Shown in pieces: positions 43,911 to 54,312 of a DNA stretch of 64,000 bases. Every line of letters begins with the position of its first letter. The stretch's first letter is position 1. A model generated the notes under the pieces. It was not told where the DNA came from. It did no database searches and was given only the letters and a program-made list of their open reading frames with translations. This stretch comes from Propioniciclava sp. MC1595 (GTDB lineage: Bacteria; Actinomycetota; Actinomycetes; Propionibacteriales; Propionibacteriaceae), in NCBI RefSeq assembly GCF_017569205.1, contig NZ_CP071870.1, positions 806,001 through 870,000 on the forward strand, given 5' to 3'. The position numbers were made by a program, and so were the translations under genes.

Positions 43911-45869
43911 CTAGGAGAGGTGCCGGCGCACGTCCGCGTGCTCGGATGGACCCGGTTCCCACGTGCTCACCCACGGCAGGTGGTCGCGGATGTGCCGCAC
44001 GCCCAGTTCCAGGCGCACGTAGCGCCCGTCGAGCAACTTCTTGGCCAGCGTGCGGTCGCCCGCGTCGCTGTTGCGCCACAACGCGGTGAACAGCGCCTCG
44101 ACGCGCACGCGCGCCTGCTGGCAGAACTGGTCGGCGAGCTCGAGGTTCTCGGGGGCGGTGTCGGCCTCGGCGCGGGCACGCACGCAGGACGCCGCCATCG
44201 CGTACAACTCGGCGCCGATGTCGACCGCCCGGCCCAGGAAGGCCTGTCGGTACTCCATCTTGCCCTGCCAGCGGGCCATGCCGGCGAAGATGTTGAGCGC
44301 CAGCCGTCGGGAGGCGCGCTCCATCCAGCGCACGTGGCCGGCCAACTCGCCGAACTCGGCGTACGCCCCGGGGACCACGCCCGCGCCGGCCGCCAGCGTG
44401 GGCAACCAGCCGGCGTAGAACCCGGCCGCCCGCCCGACCGCGCGGGCCTTGGCGTCGAGTCCGGCGTCCGGGTCGATGATGTCGCCGGCGACCGACAGGT
44501 GGGTGTCGACCGCCTCGCGCGCGATGAGCAGGTGCATGATCTCGGTCGAGCCCTCGAAGATGCGGTTGATGCGCAGGTCACGCAGGATCTGCTCGACCTC
44601 GGCCGGGCGCTCGCCGCGTGCCTCGAGCGAGTCGTGGGTCTCGTAGCCCCGCCCGCCGCGGATCTGCAGCACCTCGTCGGCGATCGTCCAGGCCATCTCG
44701 GAGCCCCACAGCTTCACCAGCGCCGCCTCGATGCGGATGTCGTTGCGCTCGTCGTCGGCGAGCATGCACGACAGGTCGAGCATGGACTCCATGGCGTACG
44801 TCGTCGCGGCGACGAAGGCCAGCTTGGTGGCGATGGCCTCGTGGTCGCCGATGCGGCGTCCCCACTGGACGCGCTCGGCCGACCAGCCCCGCGCCACGTG
44901 CAGGCACCACTTGGACGCCCCCACGCACATCGCCGGCAGCGAGAGCCGGCCTGTGTTGAGGGTCGACAGCGCGATCTTCAGGCCGCGCCCGACGCCGACG
45001 AGCGTGTTCTCGGCCGGCACCACCACGTCGTGGAAGCGGATCACCGCGTTCTCGATACCCCGCAGCCCCACGAAGGCGTTGCGGTTCTCGACCGTGATCC
45101 CCGGCGAGTTCGCCTCGACGACGAAGGCGGTGATGCCGCCCCGCTCGCCCTCGGACGCCGGCACGCGCGCCATCACCACGTACAGCCCCGCGATGGTGCC
45201 GTTGGTGGCCCACAGCTTGACGCCGTTGAGCTTGAAGGAACCGTCCGGTTGCGGGTCGGCGGTCGTGCCCAGGCGCGCCGGGTCGGAACCCACATCGGGT
45301 TCGGTCAGCAGGAACGCCGACACCTCCCCGGCCGCGGTGCGCGGCAGGAAGCGATTCTTCTGGTCGGGCGTCCCGAACATCTTCACCGGCTGGGGGACAC
45401 CGATCGACTGGTGGGCGCTCAGCAGGGCACCCAAGGAGGGGTTGGCCGACGCGATGAGGGTGAGCGCCTTGTTGTAGTAGAGGTTCGTCAGCCCGACGCC
45501 GCCGTACTCGGTCGGGATTTTCATGCCGAACGCGCCCAACCTGGCCAGGTCGGCGATGACCTCGTCGGGGATGAGCGCGTCGCGCTCGATCTGCTGGCCG
45601 TCGATGCCGTCCGCGACGGTGCGGGCGCGGGCCAGGAAGTCCTCGCCGCGCTGCTTCGTCTCGGGGGTGGGGGTCGGCCACGGGTCGATCAGGTCGAGGC
45701 GCAGGCGTCCGAGGAAGAGCTCCTTGCCGAAGCTGGGCTTGGTCCAGTCCTGCTCGCGGGCGGCCTCGGCGACCTTGCGGGCCTCGCGGGCGGTGGGTTC
45801 GGTGCGAGTCGTACCCCGGAGCGTTGAGGACGTGGTGCTTGAGGAAGTGGCGGATTGTGTCGCGGTCAT
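43911..45869 (-). CDS. Acyl-CoA dehydrogenase (FadE/ACADVL-like)
   Basis: A 652-residue flavoprotein catalysing alpha,beta-desaturation of acyl-CoA. Conserved blocks are FGMKIPTEYGGVGL, LTEPDVGSDPARLGTTA, FKLNGVKLWATNGTIAG and IRGGRGYETHDSLEARGERP. The catalytic Glu lies in NRIFEGSTEIMHLLIAREAV. The long C-terminal extension is typical of very-long-chain type enzymes. GGAGG precedes the ATG. It is divergent from the VOC gene. Confidence 0.9.
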   Translation of the reverse strand: MTATQSATSSSTTSSTLRGTTRTEPTAREARKVAEAAREQDWTKPSFGKELFLGRLRLDLIDPWPTPTPETKQRGEDFLARARTVADGIDGQQIERDALIPDEVIADLARLGAFGMKIPTEYGGVGLTNLYYNKALTLIASANPSLGALLSAHQSIGVPQPVKMFGTPDQKNRFLPRTAAGEVSAFLLTEPDVGSDPARLGTTADPQPDGSFKLNGVKLWATNGTIAGLYVVMARVPASEGERGGITAFVVEANSPGITVENRNAFVGLRGIENAVIRFHDVVVPAENTLVGVGRGLKIALSTLNTGRLSLPAMCVGASKWCLHVARGWSAERVQWGRRIGDHEAIATKLAFVAATTYAMESMLDLSCMLADDERNDIRIEAALVKLWGSEMAWTIADEVLQIRGGRGYETHDSLEARGERPAEVEQILRDLRINRIFEGSTEIMHLLIAREAVDTHLSVAGDIIDPDAGLDAKARAVGRAAGFYAGWLPTLAAGAGVVPGAYAEFGELAGHVRWMERASRRLALNIFAGMARWQGKMEYRQAFLGRAVDIGAELYAMAASCVRARAEADTAPENLELADQFCQQARVRVEALFTALWRNSDAGDRTLAKKLLDGRYVRLELGVRHIRDHLPWVSTWEPGPSEHADVRRHLS

Positions 45870-46015
45870 GACGCCTCCATGCGCTCATGTGATCTACCAC
45901 CGTAACTCTTCCTGCCCCGTGCGGGGTAGAGGGCGTGGCAAGGCTCTGGTCGTGATGGGTCGTGTGGTGGCAGGGTTCTCCCGCCCACCCGCGGCACCGA
46001 CAGGAAGGACGCCCC

Positions 46016-46420
46016 ATGGCGCAGCAGCTCAACCCCTACATCACGTTCAACGGCGACTGCGCCGAGGCGATGGCGTTCAACGGCGAGGTCTTCGGGGCCG
46101 AGCCGCAGGTGTCGTCGTTCCGCGACTCGGGGATGGACATCGACGGGGTCATGCACGCCTCGGTCAGCGCCCCGAACGGCTTCAACATCTTCGCGTCCGA
46201 CTTCGCCGAGGGGATGGGCGACTACAACCCGGGCACCAACGTGCAGATCAGCCTGTCGGGTGATGAGGCCGAGGCGCTGCAGGGGTACTGGGCCAGGCTC
46301 GGCGAGGGCGGTCAGGTCGTCATCCCTCTGCGGCAGCAGATGTGGGGCGACGAGTACGGCCAACTCGTCGACCGGTTCGGGATCATCTGGCACGTGAACA
46401 TCGCGGGGTCGGCTGGCTGA
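46016..46420 (+). CDS. VOC-family protein (PhnB-like)
   Basis: A 134-residue vicinal-oxygen-chelate fold protein. It begins LNPYITFNGDCAEAMAFNGEVFGAEP, the PhnB-like start. Further pieces are HASVSAPNGFNIFASDF, TNVQISLSGDEAEALQGYW and the C-terminal DRFGIIWHVNIAG. Activity is unknown; family members bind metals or small ligands. AGGAAGGA lies upstream of the ATG. Confidence 0.87.
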   Translation: MAQQLNPYITFNGDCAEAMAFNGEVFGAEPQVSSFRDSGMDIDGVMHASVSAPNGFNIFASDFAEGMGDYNPGTNVQISLSGDEAEALQGYWARLGEGGQVVIPLRQQMWGDEYGQLVDRFGIIWHVNIAGSAG

Positions 46421-46461
46421 ACGGGGCCCCGCGACGCCGGAACAGGGGGGAGGATGGGTGC

Positions 46462-47067
46462 ATGAGCCCCCGCGTCCCCCCTCCCCGTTTGGCCGCCCCT
46501 CGCCCTGTGGGTGGCGCTCGTCGGGTCGTCGGGTGGCTGCTCGTCGGAGGGCTGGTGGGGCTCCTGGTGGCGGTCGTCCTGCCCACGGGGCTCGCGGCGT
46601 GGTCGATGTCGGCGTGGTTCACGTCCCAGGACGCCGGGCGGTTCGACCAGGTCGAGGCCCGGCTGGCCGGGGGCGGGAGTCGTACGCGGCGGCGTCCGAC
46701 CGGGTGCGCGCGTTGGCGTCGCAGGATGAAGGCACGAGCCGGGTGGCGCTCACCAGCACGCTGACCTGTCGGACGGTGGGGGGGACTCGAGACGTGCGCT
46801 GACTCGACCGCGGCCGACGCGGAACTGATGTCGTCGGCGCGCGCGGAGGTGGCGATCTGGCAGGCGCGCGACGGCGATCGCGTCTACTACCGGTTCTTCG
46901 GCGAGGACGCCCCCACGGTGTGGCTCATGGATGGGCCACCCGCGGAGGATGCGCGCGCGTTCGCCCGCGAGCGCGGGTTCCGGTCGGTTCGCGTGGTCGA
47001 CGACCGGTGGGCGGTCCTGGGTCCCATCACCGACCACGCCCGGCTCGTGGCCCAGTGGGAGGGCTGA
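46462..47067 (+). pseudogene. Frameshifted gene for a membrane-anchored protein
   Basis: Reading through two G-runs restores one protein of about 200 residues. Codons 46462-46670 give an N-terminal anchor (VVGWLLVGGLVGLLVAVVLP). After the GGGGG at 46669-46673 the sense frame shifts to ESYAAASDRVRALASQDEG. After the G7 run (46778-46784) it returns to ETCADSTAADAELM and continues to VVDDRWAVLGPITDHARLVAQWEG. One G missing and one G extra would explain it. Either a real pseudogene or a homopolymer sequencing error. Confidence 0.6.
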
Positions 47068-47069
47068 GC

Positions 47070-47104
47070 CAAGCCCTCGGCGCGAAAAACTCAAGCCCTC
47101 GGCG
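47070..47104. repeat. 22-nt-period intergenic repeat, cluster E
   Basis: Two identical cores in reverse orientation, CAAGCCCTCGGCG at 47070-47082 and 47092-47104, lie exactly 22 nt apart with the spacer CGAAAAACT. They lie between the frameshifted gene and the dnaK promoter. Confidence 0.75.
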
Positions 47105-47138
47105 GGAGCGGAGCGGGAATACCCGGAGCTTTCCCCTA

Positions 47139-47186
47139 GTTGAGTCTGGTGAACTCAACTTCGAAGATGAGCGTGCTAGGCTCAAG
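47139..47186 (+). promoter_or_regulatory. dnaK promoter with two HAIR-type HspR operators
   Basis: GTTGAGT-N7-ACTCAAC (47139-47159) matches HAIR (CTTGAGT-N7-ACTCAAG) with one changed base per arm. A second, weaker copy, GATGAGC-N7-GCTCAAG (47166-47186), overlaps the -10 TAGGCT (47177-47182). HspR, encoded at the operon end, should bind here and repress in unstressed cells. Confidence 0.85.
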
Positions 47187-47221
47187 CCCGAAGTTCCCCG
47201 AACCTCTGGAGGTAACCCACC

Positions 47222-49090
<1,869 letters not shown>

Positions 49091-49113
49091 CGCAGCGGCC
49101 GGCTGGGTAGGCT

Positions 49114-49147
49114 CCCAGCGACGGCTCCGGTGGAGCCCGTCGCTGGG
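49114..49147 (+). ncRNA. Intra-operon hairpin between dnaK and grpE
   Basis: CCCAGCGACGGCTCC (49114-49128) pairs with GGAGCCCGTCGCTGGG (49132-49147) with one bulged base. Outer GGCCGG/CCGGCC arms can extend it further. It could stabilise the dnaK 3' end or partly terminate, lowering grpE-dnaJ expression. No U-run follows. Confidence 0.6.
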
Positions 49148-49185
49148 CCTGCCCGGCCGGCCCCCTGCCTTTGAGGAGAGATGAC

Positions 49186-49791
49186 GTGACCCACAACCCC
49201 CGTGATGAGTTCGTTCCCGACGGCGAGGCCGGCGGCGACGGCCCCGAGGTTCCGCTGATCCCCGACGACGCCTCCGAGCTGCTGGACGTGGACTCGCCCG
49301 TGGAGGCCCCCATCGAGGGGTCGGCCGAGGAGCGGACGGCCGCACCCGCGGCGTCCGGTCGTGAAGGTGACCTGGAGGCCGCGCTCGCCGAGCGCACCGC
49401 CGACCTGCAGCGCCTGCACGCCGAGTACGTGAACTACAAGAAGCGCGTCGACCGTGACCGCGACGTGGCCCGCCAGAAGGGCGTGGAGCAGGTCGTCAAC
49501 GACCTGCTGCCCGTGCTGGACGCCATCGACGCGGCCCGGCAGCACGAGGAGTTCGAGGGCGGCTTCCGCCTCGTCGTCGACGCGCTGGAGAAGGTGACCG
49601 GCAAGTACGGCCTGGTCGCCTTCGGCGAGGTCGGCGAGGAGTTCGACCCCAACGTGCACGAGGCCCTCATGCACATGCCGCTGGAGGGCGACCACACCAC
49701 CACGGTGGTGTCGGCCGTGATCCAGAAGGGCATCCGCCTGGGCGACCGCATCGTGCGGCCCGCCCGCGTGGGTGTGGCCGACCCCGCCTGA
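49186..49791 (+). CDS. grpE: Nucleotide exchange factor GrpE
   Basis: A 201-residue protein. A disordered acidic N-terminus is followed by the long dimerising helix ([29 protein letters not shown]) and the beta domain ending [21 protein letters not shown]. It accelerates ADP release from DnaK. The GTG at 49186 is preferred since GAGGAGAG lies 5 nt upstream. It is second in the heat-shock operon. Confidence 0.95.
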   Translation: MTHNPRDEFVPDGEAGGDGPEVPLIPDDASELLDVDSPVEAPIEGSAEERTAAPAASGREGDLEAALAERTADLQRLHAEYVNYKKRVDRDRDVARQKGVEQVVNDLLPVLDAIDAARQHEEFEGGFRLVVDALEKVTGKYGLVAFGEVGEEFDPNVHEALMHMPLEGDHTTTVVSAVIQKGIRLGDRIVRPARVGVADPA

Positions 49792-49845
49792 TGGGTCGGC
49801 CCGCACCCACCCCCACCCACTCGATGAGCATGAGAGGAGGCGCCG

Positions 49846-51006
49846 ATGAGCACCAAGGACTGGCTTGAGAAGGACTACTACAAGATCCTGGGCGTCTCCA
49901 AGGACGCCAAGCCCGAGGAGATCAAGAAGGCGTTCCGCAAGATCGCCCGCGAGAACCACCCCGACGCCAAGCCCGGCGACAAGAAGGCCGAGGCGAAGTT
50001 CAAGGAGGCCTCCGAGGCCAACTCGGTGCTGTCCGACCCCAAGAAGCGCAAGGAGTACGACGAGCAGCGGTCGCTGTTCGGATCCGGGTTCCGCTTCCCG
50101 GGTGCCGGCGGCACGCGGCCGGGCGGCTTCGGCGCGCCCGGCGGGCCCTCCATGGAGGACCTGTTCCGCAACGCCACGTCGGGCAACCAGGACATCTCCG
50201 ACCTGTTCGGGGGCCTGTTCGGCGGCACGACGAGCCGGCGCACCACCCGCAACCCGCGGCGCGGCACCGACATCGAGGGCGAGGTCTCGATCGACTTCAC
50301 CCAGGCCGTCGAGGGCACGACCGTGGCCATGCAGACGGTCTCGGACGCCCCGTGCTCGTCCTGTCGCGGCACGGGCGCCAAGGCCGGGACGGTGCCCAAG
50401 GTCTGCACGACCTGCCAGGGCTCGGGCATGAAGGAGTCGCAGACCTCGGGTGGCTTCGCCATCGCCGAGCCCTGCCCCGACTGCCGCGGCCGCGGGCTCG
50501 TCGTCGACGACCCGTGCCCCGACTGCTCGGGCTCCGGCCGTGCGCGTTCGACCAACACGATGCAGGTGCGCGTGCCCGCCGGCGTGACCGACGGCCAGCG
50601 CATCCGCATCAAGGGCAAGGGTGGGGCCGGCGAGAACGGCGGCCCCCCCGGCGACCTCTACGTGCTCGTCAACGTCCGCCCGCACCCGGTGTTCGGGCGC
50701 AAGGGCGACAACCTGACACTCGTGGTGCCGGTGACCTTCCCCGAGGCCGCGCTGGGGGCCGACATCGAGGTGCCGACGCTGAACGGGCCGCGCGTCCGCC
50801 TGCGCATTCCGGCGGGGACGCCCAACGGCCGCACGTTCCGCGTGCGCGGCAAGGGCGTCCGCAAGGCAAACGGCGACCACGGCGACCTGCTCGTGACCGT
50901 CGACGTCCAGGTGCCCTCGTCGCTGTCGGCCGAGGCCGAAGCCGCCCTGAGGCACTACGCGGACGTCGTGGGCTCCGGCAACCCGCGCGCCGGACTGTTC
51001 GAGTAA
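49846..51006 (+). CDS. dnaJ: Chaperone protein DnaJ (type I)
   Basis: A 386-residue type I Hsp40. The J-domain carries HPD at residues 38-40 (ENHPDAKPG). A Gly/Phe-rich stretch follows, then four zinc repeats (CSSCRGTG, CTTCQGSG, CPDCRGRG, CPDCSGSG) and the C-terminal substrate-binding domain. It delivers clients to DnaK and stimulates ATP hydrolysis. GAGAGGAGG precedes the ATG. Confidence 0.97.
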   Translation: MSTKDWLEKDYYKILGVSKDAKPEEIKKAFRKIARENHPDAKPGDKKAEAKFKEASEANSVLSDPKKRKEYDEQRSLFGSGFRFPGAGGTRPGGFGAPGGPSMEDLFRNATSGNQDISDLFGGLFGGTTSRRTTRNPRRGTDIEGEVSIDFTQAVEGTTVAMQTVSDAPCSSCRGTGAKAGTVPKVCTTCQGSGMKESQTSGGFAIAEPCPDCRGRGLVVDDPCPDCSGSGRARSTNTMQVRVPAGVTDGQRIRIKGKGGAGENGGPPGDLYVLVNVRPHPVFGRKGDNLTLVVPVTFPEAALGADIEVPTLNGPRVRLRIPAGTPNGRTFRVRGKGVRKANGDHGDLLVTVDVQVPSSLSAEAEAALRHYADVVGSGNPRAGLFE

Positions 51007-51010
51007 CGTG

Positions 51011-51436
51011 ATGTCGGACTTCCTGCCCGCACGGATGGACGTGGACGCGCCGCTGTTCACGGTGACCATGGCGGCGCGGCTGGCCGAGATGCACCCCCAG
51101 ACCCTGCGCGGTTATGACCGTCTGGGCCTGGTGGTGCCGTCGCGCGCCAAGGGCCGCGGACGCCGCTACACGCTCCGCGACGTCGCCCGCCTACGGCACA
51201 TCCAGGAGCTGTCGCAGGAGGAGGGCATCAACCTCGAGGGCATCCGCCGCATCTTGGAGCTGGAGGCCCAGCTCGAGGAGGCTCACGGCCAGGTCTCCCG
51301 CCTCGTCGAGATCATCCAGGCCCACCAGGTCGGCGACGACCCCTCGGGGCGGACCTTCACCGCCGGCCACGGCACCGTCCACCTGGGCCGCACCGTCCGC
51401 TTGCGCTCCCCGCGCGCGCTGCCGTCGGGCCGCTGA
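51011..51436 (+). CDS. hspR: Heat-shock repressor HspR (MerR family)
   Basis: A 141-residue MerR-type regulator. The HTH and wing read FTVTMAARLAEMHPQTLRGYDRLGLVVPSRAKGRGRRYTLRDVARLRHI, followed by a coiled-coil (LELEAQLEEAHGQVSRLVEII). It binds HAIR sites and represses the dnaK operon with DnaK as co-repressor. It is last in the operon. The ATG lies 4 nt after the dnaJ stop with no clear ribosome site, so it may rely on coupling; the ATG at 51035 is an alternative start. Confidence 0.93.
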   Translation: MSDFLPARMDVDAPLFTVTMAARLAEMHPQTLRGYDRLGLVVPSRAKGRGRRYTLRDVARLRHIQELSQEEGINLEGIRRILELEAQLEEAHGQVSRLVEIIQAHQVGDDPSGRTFTAGHGTVHLGRTVRLRSPRALPSGR

Positions 51437-51443
51437 GTCTCCT

Positions 51444-52181
51444 TCAGGAGAGGTGGCGGAGGAACCGCTGCGGGTCGGCGAGGAAGTAGCGCTCGTTGAC
51501 GACCAGGTCCAGGTCCTGCCAGGCGCGGGGCTCGATGCCCGCCTCCGACAGTTGCAGGATCGTCGCCCCTGGCAGCGCCGACAGCATCGGCGAGTGCGTC
51601 GCCATCACGATCTGGACGCCGGGCTCGGACAGCAGGTCGACCAACGTCGCCAGCGCGTGGAGGCTGGAGGTGAACGACAACGCCGACTCGGGCTCGTCGA
51701 GCAGGTAGAGGCCCGGCCGGATCCGACCGCGGTGGCGCGTGCGGGCCTCGAGGATCGCCCGGAACGACTCACCGTGGCTGAGGTGGTGGAACGAGTCCCC
51801 GCTGGTGGCCAGGTACGAGAACAGCCCGTGCATGGTCTCGGCGCGCAGGAAGTAGCCGCCGCGGCTCGCACCGGCGCCGCGGACGAGTTGGACGGTCTCG
51901 GCCAGCGGCGATTCGGTGCGTTGCGTGCTGAACCGTGCGCCCGTCGACCCACCCTCGGGGTTGAGCCCGTAAGCCTCGGCCAGTGCCTCGAGGATCGTCG
52001 ACTTGCCCGACCCGTTCTCGCCGACCAGGACGGTGGCCTGCCCGAAGTCGATGCCGTCGGCCAGCAGCGCCGCCACCGCCGGGATGCGCCACGGCCACGC
52101 CTTGGGCTCCCACTCCGCCCCGGTGCGGGCCTCCATGCGGCGCACGGGACGCCCCACCCCCGGGATCGCATTCCTCGCCAT
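51444..52181 (-). CDS. Solitary ABC-type AAA ATPase
   Basis: A 245-residue soluble ATPase. Walker A is LVGENGSGKST, the signature-like segment is HLSHGESFRAIL, Walker B is LYLLDEPESALSF and the switch His is in VMATHSPML. It lacks a membrane partner. This fits SMC/RecF-like or YbjD-like ATPases with an unknown client. TACCGT lies 7 nt before the ATG at 52181, so it is probably leaderless. It converges on hspR. Confidence 0.8.
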   Translation of the reverse strand: MARNAIPGVGRPVRRMEARTGAEWEPKAWPWRIPAVAALLADGIDFGQATVLVGENGSGKSTILEALAEAYGLNPEGGSTGARFSTQRTESPLAETVQLVRGAGASRGGYFLRAETMHGLFSYLATSGDSFHHLSHGESFRAILEARTRHRGRIRPGLYLLDEPESALSFTSSLHALATLVDLLSEPGVQIVMATHSPMLSALPGATILQLSEAGIEPRAWQDLDLVVNERYFLADPQRFLRHLS

Positions 52182-52338
52182 GGGCCCCACGGTAGGGCGC
52201 AGCACAGACACTCCCGGGGCGCGCAGCTGGATTTGCTCCCACGGACAGACCGGTGGTCGGATCTATGGCCCTTGATGTGGTTCAATCGGCGGGTCAACAT
52301 CCCCCACGTATGACACGCAGTCAAGGAGAGGTTGGTCC

Positions 52339-53250
52339 ATGAGTGGAACCGCGGCGTCCACAAAGGTGTGGCGACGTATCGGCGTCCATGCACGCGAGGC
52401 CTTGTTGCGAACCCTGAACCCCATCGAACTGCGCACGATCCTGGCCGACGTGGCCCGGTCCCGGGCCAGTGACCAGACCCCCGCCGACCTGATCAAGCGG
52501 TGGCGCGAGGACAAGCTGCTCGCGCCGAGCATGCTCGACCCGCGTGAGGCGCTTCCGATCACCGCGAAGCTGTGGGAGGTCGTGCCGCCGGAGTTCGTGG
52601 GCGTCACCCTCAGCCAGCTGACGTCCCTCGGCTCCGGCATCCACCTCGGCGGGCTGGGGCAGAACCGCGTCGTCACGACGATGCGCGGCACCGAGGTGCT
52701 GGCCGACCCCAAGCACGGCCTGGCGCTCGAGGCGTCCCGGCGTCGGCGCAACGGGCACTCGCGGGTGCACCTCGCCACGCACGCCCGGTGCACGCACGCC
52801 TGGGACCACAGCGAGGAGTCCTCGCACGAGCTGCGGTTCGCGCTGGTCTCGTCCGCCCCCGATGGCGGCGGGCTGAGCACCGAGGCCGACCTGCTCGACC
52901 TCCACCTCGACTACTGGCGCGAGATCATGGGGACGGTCGTCCCGCGCGGCCGCATCGAGCTCACCGTCTGGGACTCCACCCTGGCCGGCCTCATCGAGGC
53001 CCGGGGCACCCGCGACGGCGTGATCGTCGTCGAGGGCACCAGCGACGAGCGGCGTCCGTGGCGCAACCCGTACACGACGGCGGCGTTCCGGTTCGTGGTG
53101 GACGGGGACGGCGACGAGCCCCACGAGGTCGGCGACGGCGGGTTCGTCACCTGGACCCAGGCACTCACGCGCAACCGCAAGGACCGCTGCCTGGTCTCCG
53201 GCGTCAGCGTCGACGCGATCGTCCCGCACACCTGGGAACAGTCCGAATGA
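52339..53250 (+). CDS. Hypothetical protein, unknown family
   Basis: A 303-residue soluble protein I do not recognise. It has two halves: a helical N-terminal part (LNPIELRTILADVARSRASDQTPADLIKRW) and a beta-rich part with VHLATHARCTHAWD, TEADLLDLHLDYWREIMG and GRIELTVWD. There are no membrane segments. AAGGAGAGG precedes the ATG. It is preceded by a 157-nt divergent region with the ATPase at 52181 and is followed by a hydrolase gene on the same strand. Confidence 0.7.
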   Translation: MSGTAASTKVWRRIGVHAREALLRTLNPIELRTILADVARSRASDQTPADLIKRWREDKLLAPSMLDPREALPITAKLWEVVPPEFVGVTLSQLTSLGSGIHLGGLGQNRVVTTMRGTEVLADPKHGLALEASRRRRNGHSRVHLATHARCTHAWDHSEESSHELRFALVSSAPDGGGLSTEADLLDLHLDYWREIMGTVVPRGRIELTVWDSTLAGLIEARGTRDGVIVVEGTSDERRPWRNPYTTAAFRFVVDGDGDEPHEVGDGGFVTWTQALTRNRKDRCLVSGVSVDAIVPHTWEQSE

Positions 53251-53328
53251 TGAATTGAGGTATTCCCTTTCCGGGCTGGCCGGGTGCAGAGGGTGCCGCA
53301 CCCTTGGCGTCCACAGAGAGAGACCTCG

Positions 53329-54303
53329 ATGAGCACCCAGCACGACCGACTCGACCCCGAATCACGCAGCGCCCTTGAAGTGTTCCTCGGCGCGCTGCCC
53401 GGCGGCTTCAACGGCATCCCCGACATCGTCGCGCGCCGTGAGGCGTCCGCCGCCCTCAACGCCGCCGGCGTGGAGGCGGCCGGCGGGCCCGACCCGTCCG
53501 TCACCCGCGACGACCGCACGGTGCCCGGCCTGGACGGCGACCCCGAGGTGCCCGTCCGCGTCTACCGCCCCGTGGACGCCCCCGCCGACGCGAAGCTGCC
53601 CGGCATCTTCTTCATCCACGGCGGCGGCATGATCATGGGCAGCGTCGAGGGCGAGGACGGCATGGCCACCGCCTACGCGCGCGAGGTCGGGGCCGTGGTC
53701 GTCTCGACCGGCTACCGCAAGGCCCCCGAGGACCCGCACCCGGCGCAGTCGCGCGACTGCTGGGCAGGCCTGCAGTGGATGGCCGCGAACGCCGAGGAGC
53801 TCGGCTACGACCCCGAGCGCCTCGTCATCGTGGGCGGCTCGGCCGGCGGCAACCTGGCGCTGGCCACCGCGCTGCGCGCCCGCGACGAGGGCGGCCCCGC
53901 CTTCGCGCTGATCCTGGCGGCCTACCCGATGCTCGACCCGTCCAACACCACGCCGGCGAGCCAGGCCATCACCGAGGTCGGCGTCTCGGACCGCGCGGGC
54001 AACATCGAGGCCTGGGAGTGGTTCCTGGGCGGCGGGGAGCCCGACAAGTACGCCTCGCCTTTGCTCGAGACCGACTGGTCGGGGCTCGCGCCGATCTTCA
54101 TCGACGTCGGCACCGAGGACATGTTCCGCGACGAGGACATCACGCTCGTCGGCGAGCTCGTGCGCCAGGGCAACCCGGTCGAGTTCCACCTCTACCAGGG
54201 CGCGTTCCACGCCTCCGAGGTGCTCGCGCCCGAGGCGTCCCTGTCGAAGCGGATCATGGCCAACCGGCTGGACGCCGTGAAGCGGGCCGTCGCGGCTGGC
54301 TAG
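53329..54303 (+). CDS. Alpha/beta hydrolase, HSL-type esterase
   Basis: A 324-residue hormone-sensitive-lipase family esterase. The oxyanion motif HGGG is in FFIHGGGMIMG and the nucleophile Ser is in GGSAGGNLAL (usual GDSAGG). The acidic residue is in FIDVGTEDMFRDED and the His in QGAFHASEV. It hydrolyses short acyl or phenolic esters in related proteins. The ATG at 53329 has GAGAGAGA upstream. Its stop codon contributes to the azlC promoter. Confidence 0.88.
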   Translation: MSTQHDRLDPESRSALEVFLGALPGGFNGIPDIVARREASAALNAAGVEAAGGPDPSVTRDDRTVPGLDGDPEVPVRVYRPVDAPADAKLPGIFFIHGGGMIMGSVEGEDGMATAYAREVGAVVVSTGYRKAPEDPHPAQSRDCWAGLQWMAANAEELGYDPERLVIVGGSAGGNLALATALRARDEGGPAFALILAAYPMLDPSNTTPASQAITEVGVSDRAGNIEAWEWFLGGGEPDKYASPLLETDWSGLAPIFIDVGTEDMFRDEDITLVGELVRQGNPVEFHLYQGAFHASEVLAPEASLSKRIMANRLDAVKRAVAAG

Positions 54304-54306
54304 CCT
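54301..54306 (+). promoter_or_regulatory. azlC -10 element overlapping the esterase stop codon
   Basis: TAGCCT includes the TAG stop (54301-54303) of the esterase. The azlC GTG follows after 6 nt, giving a leaderless promoter embedded at the gene junction. Confidence 0.55.
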
Positions 54307-54312
54307 GAGGCC

